A stretch of 64,000 bases of DNA, taken from Saussurea involucrata (lineage: Eukaryota; Streptophyta; Magnoliopsida; Asterales; Asteraceae). Positions 22,442 through 33,735 of the stretch are shown here, piece after piece. The stretch's first letter is position 1. The number at the start of each line of letters is the position of its first letter. Where the stretch lies: NCBI GenBank assembly GCA_033807775.1, contig CM066326.1, positions 94,900,873-94,964,872 of the forward strand, written 5' to 3'. A program made the position numbers and the translations under genes. The notes under the pieces are model-generated. The model was not told where the DNA came from. It searched no databases and saw only the letters and a list, made by a program, of their open reading frames with translations.

Positions 22442-24214
22442 TATAACAACCCAACATTTTTAATCAAGCAACAACGTATAAATAAAGCGTTCCCAAAATC
22501 GGGTCCCAAAATTTCTTACATAAGTCTCAAAATTTAGGTTGGCGGAATCAACCTATTACACAACTGAGAATGAGCTAAACTATCGCAATAGTGTCTCTAT
22601 CTCTATCGCACTTCCTTGCTACCAGCTCAGCTCACTTGCCCGAGCCTTTCATTACCTGCTTACCTGAAAAGGTTTAGTTTGGAAAATGCGAGGGTTAGAC
22701 CATGAGGTCTAGTGAGTCCCTCCTGACAGTTATCAAAATCATTTTAAAACTTTTCAAAACTTTCATGTAAACTTTCAATAATAGACTTTCACATAACTGA
22801 ACATCAAAATCTTTCATATAAACTTCCACTTACTTTTCGTAAACTTTCACATAAAAGCTTTCACATAATTGGACATCAAAATCTTTCATATAAACTTCCA
22901 CTTACCTTTCGTAAACTTTCACATAAAATCTTTCACATAACTGAACATCAAAATCTTTCATATAAACTTCCACTTACTTTTCGTAAACTTTCACATAAAA
23001 GCTTTCACGGAATTAGATCCGCCCCTCGTAATCTGACACCCTGAAGCCACCCTAAGGTGACAACGAGTCAGTCTCATGCTGCCTTATATTGGGGCCACTT
23101 CCCCTGGCATAAAGGGTCTACTCTCCCGCACGAGTCCTGGCGGGTCTACTCTCCCGTCTTGGCCAGTTTACGTCTAACATAATGCATGCATTCACGGAAT
23201 AGGTCCGCCCCATAAATTAAACACGGAATAGGTCCGCCCCATAAATTAGACACGGAATAGGTCCGCCCCATAATTCATTTACAAATCTCATTTAAAACTG
23301 TAAACAACTTTCATGCAGCCAAAAGCATAAAAATAAAACATGGCATTTCTCATCATGTACTCGCTTTCGAAAACACGTAAAAGGTCACGTATTTTAGTCA
23401 GAAAACTCACCTGCTTTCCTTGCTTTAAAGCTTCTCACTTAGGCTTTCGATCTCGAAATAAAACACCTAACATTTAGAAACGCAAAGCATTAATCTACCA
23501 ATGCTACTCAACCCACTTCTAGGTTTGTTAAATCAAATGATCAAACACTCATTTGACATCTACAGCTTTCATTACGGGACTTGTAACTACCGGGACTCCA
23601 ATATACCGGGAGTCAACTACACCGGGACTCCACATTACCGGGAGTCGACCACACCGGGACTCCACCCTACCGGGAGTCGACCACACCGGGACTCCACCCT
23701 ACCGGGAGTCGAACACACCGGGAGTCGAGTTTCTGCTCGGTCTCGGCTACTACGTTAATTCTAGATTTCAATACTTAATCGAAGGAACATACCAAGCGAA
23801 TGATGGTAGAGGTTTTTATTGCAAACCTAACCATCGCAATCAATTTCTTAAACTCAGAACTCTTTGATTCTAAAATTACCAAACGCAGTGATTAACCCAT
23901 TTACTTTCACATATAGGACTTCAAATCCCATTCTTAGATACAAAGAACAGAACTAAGGAGAAGATGGTTCAGATTAAATACTTGGACCTCGATTGCAAGA
24001 ATTTCTCCTCCCGAACTCTTCAATTCGTATGAAATCGCCACTCTCCTTCTCTGCACTTTCTCAGCCGCTACACACCGAAATGATTGGGCTCCTAGGGTTT
24101 TGTGTCTTTAAATACTCTTTCCCCTTATTTACCAACTGGTCCCTCCACTTCCACAAATTATAAAACTTAACACATAACATAAAAGACTTTTCAGAAAAAG
24201 TCTCGGTCGTTACA
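22442..24214 (-). repeat. 5' LTR of element C (1773 bp)
   Basis: Same length as the partner at 16251-18023 with scattered substitutions. Its 16-bp array again has nine units, starting at 23589 and ending with the unit at 23717. Stem-loop at 22696-22711. Confidence 0.92.
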
Positions 24215-24219
24215 GGTAA

Positions 24220-25499
24220 AACATCTCAAAATCTTTCTTTTTGTATAGCTAAAAGTTTTCTATGGTTTAGAAAATGAGTTTTTGATAATTTTTTATGATT
24301 ATGAGGATCTGAGTTTATAGATATGTTATGTTAGGGGTATTAAACATATCTGCATATTTACAGAACCAAACATAACTTAAAAGTATTAAAATCTGGATTT
24401 TAGATAATTTCAGTGGGTTGAGACATTCAAGCATGTCGCAACAGTGCATTGCGACATTCATGAATGTCACAGCCTTAAGAACGCCAATGAAGTGAAGTCG
24501 CAATAGAAGGTTGCGACTTGATGGTGAAGTCGCAATAGAAGGTTGCGACTTGGTGGTGAAGTCGCGATAGAAAGTTGCGACTTGGTGTTGAAGTCGCAAT
24601 AGAAGGTTGCGACTTGGGGTTGAAATCGCAATAGAAGGTTGCGACATGGTGACCATGTCGCAGTAGTTGATTGCGACTTGCACTGTGCATTGCGATAAGA
24701 GATTTTAATATTTAGTTGGTTGCAACTTAAGACGAAGATTTTTAGATGATAAGGATTCTTAGTTTTAGAGAGTTATGTTCTGTAATTTAATATCAGTATA
24801 TGTGTATATTGGATATTACAGTAAACTGTGGTGGTGAAGACAGGAGTTCCTACGTCTTTAAAAGAAGTGTGACTTCATACCAGGTGAGTTTATTCAACTC
24901 TCTTTAAAATTCAGCAATTAATATTGAAATAGATATATAATATGTATGTTTGAACATGTTAATAAGGACTCGTCTTAATTAGTAATGAGTCCAAATAGAT
25001 GACTAAAAGTTATGATATGTTGATCCCCGTGCTAAAATGCAATGATGGGATAGTTAAGAAGTCGAGGTGTCAAAACTATTAATATTCGTTATAAATGTTT
25101 ATATATATAGAATATGTTTTGGAGACGAATATATTGTATGTCATGCACATATAATAGTAAGGGTAATAATACTTATGTATTGTGTGGCGATTGCTAGAAA
25201 TAGGCATCCGGTCATAGTAGGGCACCTGGGTACGGTCTAATGGGAACCGAAATACTTGCCATTTGACCAAGGGATGTAATTTCTAGTGACCGAGTGTATC
25301 TTGAATCATCGTGAGGGCCCCGGTTGTGTATCGCGATATATTAATCCCATTGGGGTCAGTGATTCTGAGATGGTGAGGACGTGAAATGTGGAATAGGCAG
25401 ATTTTGATTTGTAATTCCCATTTCGAATGGAAGATCGGAGATTTCCATTTTATAGGGAAGATCGGAGATTTCCCGTTGTGAAATGAAGATTAGAGATAG
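24220..25499 (+). repeat. Outer plus-strand LTR, segment 2, with a GTCGCAA/TTGCGAC array
   Basis: Continues the outer LTR after element C. It matches element E's LTR read backwards (39.7 to 38.4 kb). From 24436 to about 24695 it holds the inverted-motif array: GTCGCAA and TTGCGAC alternate with a 32-bp full period. A CAG|GTGAGT occurs near 24881. It ends at the GATAG target site of element D. Confidence 0.8.
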
Positions 25500-26461
25500 T
25501 GTTGGTCCCGAAGGCCTATACAAGTTTGTAGAAGGGGGGGTTGAATACAAACACACAGATTTTACTTTTTTAAATTGTTTATTGATAAATCATTAACAAT
25601 TTACAGCTTGTTGCGGAAACAAGATTAAGGATAAACCTAAATCTAAACAAGTTGGAACACTAAGGTTTCTTGCACTAAGATAGATAAGGAAATTACTAAT
25701 AATAACCTATCTTGAGATAAGAGATTGAACTTGTCCAGAGTTAGCAAGTTACTTCAAATGAAGTGGGTTCATCTCTTTATATACTGCATGCATTTAATGC
25801 AAGTCAGTATACACTTTACACGTGTCATCAGCTGGTTGGTTGCATGTCATTGACCTTGGTTGACAACCTTAGTAGCTGCATGGATGAACAGTGTAGTATC
25901 AGAATGGTTGTACGATTTCAGACAGTCGGAGGTTCTTTTCTGACATTTCGTATGGAGTCGTGCAAGGGAGGTTAAGACAAAAGTACTTTGTACGGAGGAC
26001 TTCATGATCAGCTTTCGTTGATTCAGCGATTATCATTTACTATTCAGCAGATGATAAAGTTCAGCGATAGCTGAAGTCTTGTACTTGATACTTCACGTTG
26101 AGTGGACAAATCTGAGTCTTCGCTGATCCGCATCAGTTCATTAGAAGACTTGTCGCTGGTTCTTGAGCTTGATCTTCGACTTCAGCGTAGAACCTTTGTT
26201 GACGTGAAACTTGTCTTCAGGGATCATAAGTAAACAACTAACTTATCAGCGATCATCATAATGACTGAACAGACTCAGCGTTAATGATGAACAGTGTTCG
26301 CTGAATGTTTAATCTAAACAACAAGAGTTCCTATCAGCGGTACTGGAAGATCTTAGTACTTATCAGCGATAGTGAAACTCTGATACATATTGTTTACTTA
26401 CAATTTTCACTAAGTATATAAGAGAGGGTCATTATCAAATCACTGAGTGTTTGGATCAACA
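25500..26461 (-). repeat. 3' LTR of element D (962 bp)
   Basis: Contains seven TCAGCG (26023, 26061, 26182, 26246, 26275, 26334, 26363) and two CGCTGA (26121, 26299). The partner LTR has the same set shifted by 10731 bases. Confidence 0.95.
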
Positions 26462-26475
26462 ATCTCCCCCTATTT
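26462..26475 (-). promoter_or_regulatory. Polypurine tract of element D
   Basis: Minus strand AAATAGGGGGAGAT directly before the LTR, the form usual in Sireviruses. The 258 bases between it and the last env-like frame (26476-26733) show nothing else. Confidence 0.85.
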
Positions 26476-26733
26476 GATTATGACATAGCAACAAAGAAAA
26501 TTGCTATTTAATGAAAACATAAGGATAAAAAGAACTCATAAAATATTTGTCCCTTTTACTGTTTTCTGGGATCTTTTCAGTACTGATGGAGTAAAGTACA
26601 TTCGCTGAAATCTTTCTTTAAAACTTTGAATCAGGTTACAAAGAGAAATGGAAAGATTACAAGTACGAGCGAAATAAATTACAAGTACAAAAGGATAACT
26701 GATAAAATAGATGAAAGAGGCGATCCTATCAGC

Positions 26734-27964
26734 TTACAGAGGTTCTTCCTTAATGAGAAGTTCATCAAGGGTCTTTTCAGTGGGGATCATCCAGTCAGGA
26801 ACCGTTACACCTCGTTTTCTTTTGTTCAGCGCTTCTTCAAAGATCAAGGGTTTTAGGTGTCGTGCCTGAATGTCTTTTCTGAAGTCACACCACCAGATGA
26901 GATCTCTGAGCTGTTCGATTGGAGTGATTGGAAGCTCAGCGATCCGTTGAAAACATTTACGTCCGTCGTAGTCGAGAAAGAATATTCCATAAGGATCACT
27001 GATGACTTTACCAGGGACGAAAAGTTCACATGGCGGCAAATAAATGTCAAGGGCAGATAGATCAGGGTCAGGACCAAGCACTTCAGCGCGAGAGAAACCA
27101 ATTCCAGTTTCATTTCGTATAACAGGACCTGAGTTTGAATCTTGACGTTTCTTCTTTAGAGAGGCCCTTTTTCTTTTCAGCTTAAGATCAGGAAGAGGAG
27201 GAATGTCCACACAAGAAGATATCAAATCGATCTGTCTGTTTATCAGTTTTTTGAAATGATCCTTGTACTTAGATTGTGACGTTTGGATAGCTAACCTCAT
27301 CTCCAGCCATCAGAGAGACCATACCTTTTTACAGTGTCAGCGCGAAAGGCTTCAGAATAGCCATCTTCTCTGAAAAGTTTGATGTCAACAATAGGTACTC
27401 CGATAGAGGTTCTTCCAGAGATGAATACCTTGTTGATCTTCGTTGGACGATATCTGAAGTGTATTTTCTCTTTACACCAGATCAGGGTGGTCTGAGAAAC
27501 TTCAGTTTTTTTTCCACGATCTTCTGGGCTTCTTCCCAAAGCTTTCGTTGGACTTGAATGGGAACACGTTTCAGCTTGGGGTCTTTGACAGATTCTTGAG
27601 TAAGCTTGATGGCGTATTCTCTGTCTTTTTCTTCAGCTTCCTTTCTTTCAGCGATTAGGCGTTCAGCTCTGAGGTGTTCCTTGTATTCAGCTTTGGAAAT
27701 TCTGAACTTTGGAGGAACTGACGGAAGTTGATCACGCCTCAGAATGATTCGCTGATCCTCGAATCGCTTTATTATTTCCTCTCTTCTTTTCTGATCCTAT
27801 TCACTTAGCTTTTGAGGAACTAAGGAAGGTCTGCGTTTGTGAGAGAGAGTCTGTTCTTCAGGTTCATCAGTCTCAGAGATCAAATCCAAGACTGGGATTA
27901 TTTCTTCAGCATCAGCTGGTATAGTTGTGGAGCCTTCAGCGATATCCTCAAACAGGGGAGAGGA
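26734..27964 (-). pseudogene. 3' part of the env-like region of element D
   Basis: Charged, helix-rich protein. It seems to begin after a candidate 3' splice site (CAACTAG) at 27965-27968, runs through an Arg/Glu-rich helical part, then a 'RYRPTKINKVFISGR' segment, and ends 'MIPTEKTLDELLIKEEPL'. At least one stop and two frame changes break it: one in a run of eight A near 27510 and one at 27297-27300, where a TGA and an ATG overlap. I recognise the type from third open frames downstream of pol in Asteraceae Sirevirus-like elements; it has no known enzymatic motif. Whether it acts as an envelope is unproven. Confidence 0.55.
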
Positions 27965-28094
27965 CTAGTTGAAACACAACGATCTTACAAGTAAGAACTT
28001 GGGTAGAATCAGATAGAGAGAATTGGTTCAAGTGTATAGGCTTGGGTAGAGGAACTGATAGTGTATGATAGAGGAGGGATGGAGTAAGAGATGT

Positions 28095-30797
28095 TTAGTG
28101 TACCTGACAAACCGGCTTTTCAAGCAAGATCGTCAGATTGTCATCTTCAGCGACGCTTTTGCCTTTGCCTTTCTCAGCTCCAGAGGCTGAGGGCTTTGTC
28201 TTTGTCCGCTCCCCTGAAGGTTCATTTATCGAGATTCCCTTAAGAGCTTTGATCTTCGGAGCAGGTTTGACGATAAAGAAGTCATCGTCATCTTCATCAT
28301 CATCATCATCATTCTTTGGAGAAGAAGATGGTTCATTATCAGGGATGTCGACGGCTTCATCATCTTCTGCTTCAGATTCTTCAGGGTCTTCTTCGAGTTG
28401 CTCCCCCTCAGATACAGAGGCGAGCTTCTCGGTTCCCTCAGGGTGTTCATCTCCCTGAGGTCCAGCGGCTGCTTCAGCTTCAATAGTCTTCTCACCCTCT
28501 TCAGCGAAGGTGAGGTCTTCGTTCTTCTCTCCCCTGATAGATTCATCATGGGAAAGGTCTTCAGCGCTCTTGGAAGGATTTTCAGCGCTCTTCTCCCCCT
28601 CTTTTTCATGATGACTGGGGGAGGAATGGGTAGATTCAGCAGCGTTGGTAGGTTCTATGTCTTCTTGGCCAGAGAGACCTACACGAACTTCAATCTTTGC
28701 TAATCTGTCTTCTAGGCCAGAAATAGCAGGATTGATCTTTCCGAGCTCAATGCGATCCGCCGCTGTAAAATGTTCAGATTCACGGACAGGGGCAGGAGCA
28801 GGAGTATTCGCCTTGTGCAGCAGCTGTTCGATCATAGTCTTCATCGAACCAACATCAGTCTTTACAGAGCTTAAGTCAGTCGTCAGAGTGTTGACATTTG
28901 TCTTCACAGCAGACATATCTCCCTCTAGTGTTCCAACCGATGTCTTCAGCGTTGTTACCTCGCTGGACATGGATGAAACTAAAATTTTGAGAGAGGTGTA
29001 GTCTGTGTAGATATCAGCGAGCACCTTGGCGAAGTCGCTGAGAGTTTTATCAACCTGCTTCATGTCATCTGTGGAAGCCTTCTTTTCCACCACCGTTGTC
29101 AGCTTGTTCAGATTCTCTCCAGCGTTTGTTACAGTTGTAGAGTTATTGGAGAGAGTAGTGGTGAGACCTGTCAGCTTTGTCTCCACGGACTTCAGAGAGG
29201 CGTTGATATCTCCCAAATTAGGACCTGTAACAGATAAGAACTTGTGAACAAAGGAAAGCTCAGAAGTTTGGGGTTTAGTCACAGTGTTTATGGGTTGTTG
29301 TTTACCTGCATGAGGATTGGTGAATTCATCGAAATCACGGGTTCCTGAGTAAAGTTCCATGTCATATTCAAAAGTGCCCATGGATTGTTCTGCAGGTCCT
29401 GTCTTCATCATCTCTGGATTATCAGCTTTAGCTTCCGTAGAAATGATGGCATCTCCAGCGATAACTGGAGGAGAGAACAAACGAGTAGAGGGAGAAGCGA
29501 AGGATGAGATTGGAGGTTGGGTTCTGAGTTCAGCGTTGGAATCGCTGAGAATCACTTCATCAGTCTTTTGAGAGACTGAGGGAGGTTGGGAAGTTTCCAA
29601 GTCTGTAATCTCAACGTTTGGAGACGCTGAGATTGGGATGGAAGGGATGGCTTATTCAGGTGTGGCAGAGCGTACCACTGAACGTTCCTTCAGCTCTGCA
29701 GAAAGAGCTGAGGAGTCTTCAGCATGAGATTGCTGGGGTTGCTCCTTTGTTTTCTTGATCCTTTTAGAATCAAGTGGGGTGGATGAATGTTTCCTTTTCT
29801 TAGAAGGAGAGGATTTTGTGGCCAGGGTATCAGCGATGGGTATTGTCGCTGAAGGAGCCACAGAAGTAGAAGAAGAAGGGTTAAGAAGAGTTAAGAGGGT
29901 AGAAAGACGTACCTCATTTTCAACAGGTTTGAAGTCGAGTACCTTAGGGCCAATCTGAGAGAGTTTCAGATCGCCCTCTTGTGGGTAGCTGTCCTTCAGG
30001 CCATATTGAAAGATAGCGCTGATGAATCGGGGGTAGGGAACCCATGCAGGCCTGTCAGCGGCAAAGTCTACTCTTTGCAGCAAGTCATCATAGATGAGAG
30101 ATGCCCAGTCAATGTGTAGACCTTTCAGCAGAGCGTATCCCATAGCTTGCTGAGGTTGAGCGGCTTGATCAGAAGAGCCGGTCTTGGCAGTCATGCAGCT
30201 GATAAGGTGAGCGAAGATGAAGTTCATCTCGCTGGGCATTTTCGATTTTTTCAGCAGTGTTAGCTTCTTCTCAGGCTTCTTGTCTCTGCCCATTTCCCAT
30301 ACATAGCCCATTGCATCAAAAAATGCAATAAGAGCTTCTTTGTCAGCGAGCTTATTATGGTCAGGGAAAGGAACAAAAGGTTTTTCCTTTGTAGCGATGG
30401 GAAAGTTCAGAGCTTTGCGAATGATGGCAGGTGTGATCTTTATCGTGCCATATTCAGTATCGCAGAGGATACAATCAACTGTTTTGGAGGGATCTTTGGC
30501 GGATGGTAGCTGAGAGTGTCTGGCAGAGTACCAGAACTGAGATAGTAGCCGCTGACTTGCAGGGGGTGAGATGGTCAGGGCTGTTGAAATGCATCAATTC
30601 TTCAGGAAATTCACAGCATCTGTCAGATGTGTGACTTGCTTTCGAGGATGAAACTCGAGAAGCGCAGAAAGGTTGTTTATCTTAGTCCAGTCTAGTTGAT
30701 CCAGAGTGAACTTAACCTGAGGAGCCTTGAAGAATTCCATTTCCTCAGAGTCACTGGAGATGTTCTCAGCGGTAGTAGGAATGTTAGACGTTGCCAT
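28095..30797 (-). pseudogene. Env-like/third ORF of element D with coiled coil, about 900 codons
   Basis: A single frame from an ATG at 30797 to 28095 with only two in-frame stops (30594-30596 and 29652-29654). The N-terminal 300 residues are globular ('LDWTKINNLSALLEFHPRK', later 'WASLIYDDLLQRVDF' and 'RPAWVPYPRFISAIFQ'), a pattern I know from plant transposon proteins of this class. The middle has a Lys/Ser-rich basic stretch. Residues of the 29600-28700 part have regular heptads ('VSSMSSEVTTLKTSVGTLEGDMSAVKTNVNTL') and form a long coiled coil, followed by Glu/Asp/Ser-rich disordered tail. The last codons end in a CAG|GTACAC just before the stop, a possible 5' splice site leading to the frame at 27964. 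There is no signal peptide or clear membrane segment, so 'env-like' refers only to position. Confidence 0.6.
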
Positions 30798-31077
30798 TTC
30801 CTGTATTATCAGTTCAGCCAAAGATTAACAAATAAGAATAATCTTAATATGGAAAGATTTTCCATTAAGATGGTTCGAATTTTGTCCATTTCATTCAGAC
30901 AAAATGTCTTAATTAAGATTAGGGTTTTTCTTGATTTTGAAAACGGAAAATTTAAACCCAAAAAAAATCTTGTTTTCCAGTTTTCTTTGAAGATTGGGAT
31001 TCTGGAAAAACGAATGTGAAGAACAAGTTTAAGATTTTTGCATTTAAACTTGAAGAACAACCATGAAATGGTTGTGT
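30798..31077 (-). other. Leader between reverse transcriptase and the env-like frame
   Basis: AT-rich, non-coding, with poly-T and an oligo-pyrimidine style on the minus strand. RNase H should begin here in a standard copia pol; nothing of it is visible. It resembles a 5' leader of a separate transcript. Confidence 0.5.
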
Positions 31078-33735
31078 TCATAAAATCATGAAAGAAAATG
31101 ATTTCATTTTAAGAAGTTCTTTTGTTTGATCACCCTTAGTGTCCTTATCAAGTGTCAGCGGTGGTGCCATAGGGGTTTTCATAGCTGAACTTTCAGTTAA
31201 GTCGAATTTCTTCAGCATATCTTTAACATATTTTCCCTGATTAATGAAAGTTCCTTTCTCAGTTTGCTTAATCTGAAAACCAAGGAAAGATGTTAGTTCA
31301 CCCATCATGCTCATTTTATACTCATCTTTCATTCTATCAGCGAAACGAGTACAAAGCTCAGGGTTAGTAGAACCAAATATAATGTCATCAACATATATTT
31401 GAACTAGAATGATATGACCTTTCACTTTTCTAAAAAATAGAGTTTTGTCAATCTTACCTCGCTCAAATTTTTCAATATGGAGATAAGTAGAGAGAGTGTC
31501 ATACCATGCACGAGGATCTTGCTTCAAACCATAAAGTGCCTTATCCAGTTTATAAACATAACCTGGACGCTTAGAATCTGAGAATCCTGGAGGTTGTTCC
31601 ACATACACTTCTTCATTCAGCTTTCCATTTAGAAACGCTGACTTAACATCCATCTGATGTACTTTGAAGTTTTTGTGTACAGCATATGCTAAGAATAGAC
31701 GAATAGATTCAAGTCTTGCTACTGGAGCAAATGTTTCGTCGTAATCTATACCTTCCTCTTGTCTGTATCCCTGAGCAACAAGTCGAGCTTTGTTGCGGGT
31801 TACAGTACCATGTTCGTCCAACTTATTTCGATAGACCCATTTAGTGCCTATTACTGTTTTATCAGTTGGTCTCTGAACAAGTTTCCAAACTTTGTTTCTT
31901 TCGAATTCAGTTAGCTCTTCTTGCATGGCGCTGACCCAGTTTGAATCTTTGAGGGCATCATATACTTTCTTTGGTTCAGTTAGTGAAATAAAATTTACAA
32001 ATAAACAAATATTACCTGCACTTCGTCGAGTCTGAATCCCAGCGTTTGGATCACCAAGAATTTGATCAATTGGGTGATTTATAGTCCATCGCTGAGCCGG
32101 AGCGTGAGACGCTGACTCAACTTGAACTGGAGGAGCTGAAGATGAAGCTTCAGCGACGTCAGGAGTATCAGCCAAGAGAGGAATGGATGCAGTTGTCATT
32201 ATATTCACTGATTGCTGAGAAGTAGATGGAATGTCTGAGACATTTGGTTCAGCGTTAGGTATAGTGTTTATAGGAACAGCTGAGACCCAAGAAGTTTCAG
32301 CTTCACTATTCTGCATATTTGGAATGATAGGACTATCATCTTCTACTGGATGAGCATGAGTAGTGGGAATAACTTCTGAATCACCAAGATGAGAAAACAT
32401 CCATTGATTCAGTTCTTCAGTATCAGCAGACGGTTTAGAGTTCGCTGAACGGGATTCGTCAAACGTGACGTGAATAGTTTCTTCTACAGTTTGTCTTCTA
32501 CGATTGAAGACTCTGAAGGCTTTGGAAACTGAGGAGTATCCAAGAAAGATTTCATCATCAGCCTTAGGATCAAACTTTCCAAGAGCATCTCTGTTGTTCA
32601 GTATAAAACACTGACATCCAAAGATGTGAAGAAAGCTGATTGAAGGCTTTCTCCCATGAAAAAGTTCATAAGCTGTCTTTTTGAATCTTTTAACTATCAG
32701 CGACCTGTTTTGCGTAAAACAAGCAGTGTTGACAGCTTCTGCCCAAAACTGAGTAGGCATGTGAGAATCGCTGAGCATTGAACGTGCAACTTCAATAATT
32801 GTTCTATTTCTTCTTTCAGCGACTCCATTTTGTTGCGGTGTTCTCACTGAAGAAAAGTTGTGAGAAATACCCTTACTCTCAAAGAAGGAATCAAGAGAAC
32901 TGTTTTTGAATTCAGTCCCATGATCACTCCTTATTGAGCGAACGGTCAAATTGTTCAGGGTTTCCATCTTCCGAACAAAGGTGATGAGTTCTTCAGGGGT
33001 GTCACTCTTAGAACGGAGAAACATTACCCAAGTGAAGCGAGAGAATTCATCAACTATGACCAGCGTATATTTCTTTCCAGCGATGGATTGTTTGTTAACA
33101 GGGCCAAACAAATCCGTACGAAGTAGTTGTAGAGGAGATGACACTGAAGAAACTTACTTTGACTTAAAGCTTGCTTTGGTCTGCTTCCCTTTTTCACACG
33201 CTGAACATAACGACTCTTTGGCGTATGAATGCTGAGGTAGACCAGTGACTAACTCTTTTGAAGAAAGAGTGTTCAGTGTCTTGAAATTTACATGAGAGGG
33301 CCTCTTATGCCATAGCCAGTTGACATCAGATGAGGCCTTTGAGAAGAAACAGGAGTTCTCAGTGGTTGTTGAGTCCATGTTTATTACATAAACATTTTCC
33401 AAACGATAACCGCTGAGAGCTATCTTCTCCTTTTTGTCAGTGACAAAACAGGATTCCTTAGTAAAGATTACTTTGTTATCCATGTCACAAAGCTGACTGA
33501 TGCTTAGAAGATTATGCTTCAGCCCTTCAACATATGCGACTCTTCTGAAGGAGGTTTTACCATTTGAAAGTACACCATACCCTCGGGTATGTCCTTTTTC
33601 ATTTTCACCGAAAGTCACAGAGGGACCTTTCTCTTCCTTGTATTCAGCGAGCAGGTTTTTCTTTCCAGTCATGTGTCTAGAGCATCCGCTATCGAGATAC
33701 CAGATACCCTTCTTAACCTGCAATACAAAGGAAGA
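31078..33735 (-). pseudogene. pol: Copia protease-integrase-reverse transcriptase of element D
   Basis: One frame from 33735 to 31078 with a single internal stop (33154-33156). Order: aspartic protease site Asp-Ser-Gly in 'WYLDSGCSRHMTG'; the pre-integrase zinc-binding part ending 'CSACEKGKQTKASF'; integrase core with Asp in 'LRTDLFGPV', Asp in 'SDHGTEFKN' and Glu in 'NGVAERRNRTI'; a Ser/Pro/Ala-rich linker; reverse transcriptase of the copia type with 'VHQMDVKSAFLNG' and the catalytic 'YVDDIIFGS'. The frame ends soon after 'MAPPLTLDKDTKGDQ', where RNase H should follow but does not. The stop and missing RNase H make it unlikely to work alone. Confidence 0.9.

Larger units (their letters stand above)
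16251..24214 (-). mobile_element. Element C: non-autonomous Tekay-like Ty3/gypsy LTR retrotransposon
   Basis: Complete 7964-bp element with two 1773-bp LTRs, a tRNA-Met primer site, a polypurine tract and target duplication GGTAA (16246-16250 and 24215-24219). It is nested in the outer plus-strand LTR. Internal DNA is decayed except for a chromodomain-bearing pol end. Its internal landmarks follow those of element B at almost the same distances (about 2.12 kb and 3.01 kb from the 3' LTR). Confidence 0.93.

Noticed and set aside
28138..29247. Plus-strand frames opposite the env-like region
   Set aside because: Ser/Val-rich shadows of the minus-strand coiled-coil and acidic region.
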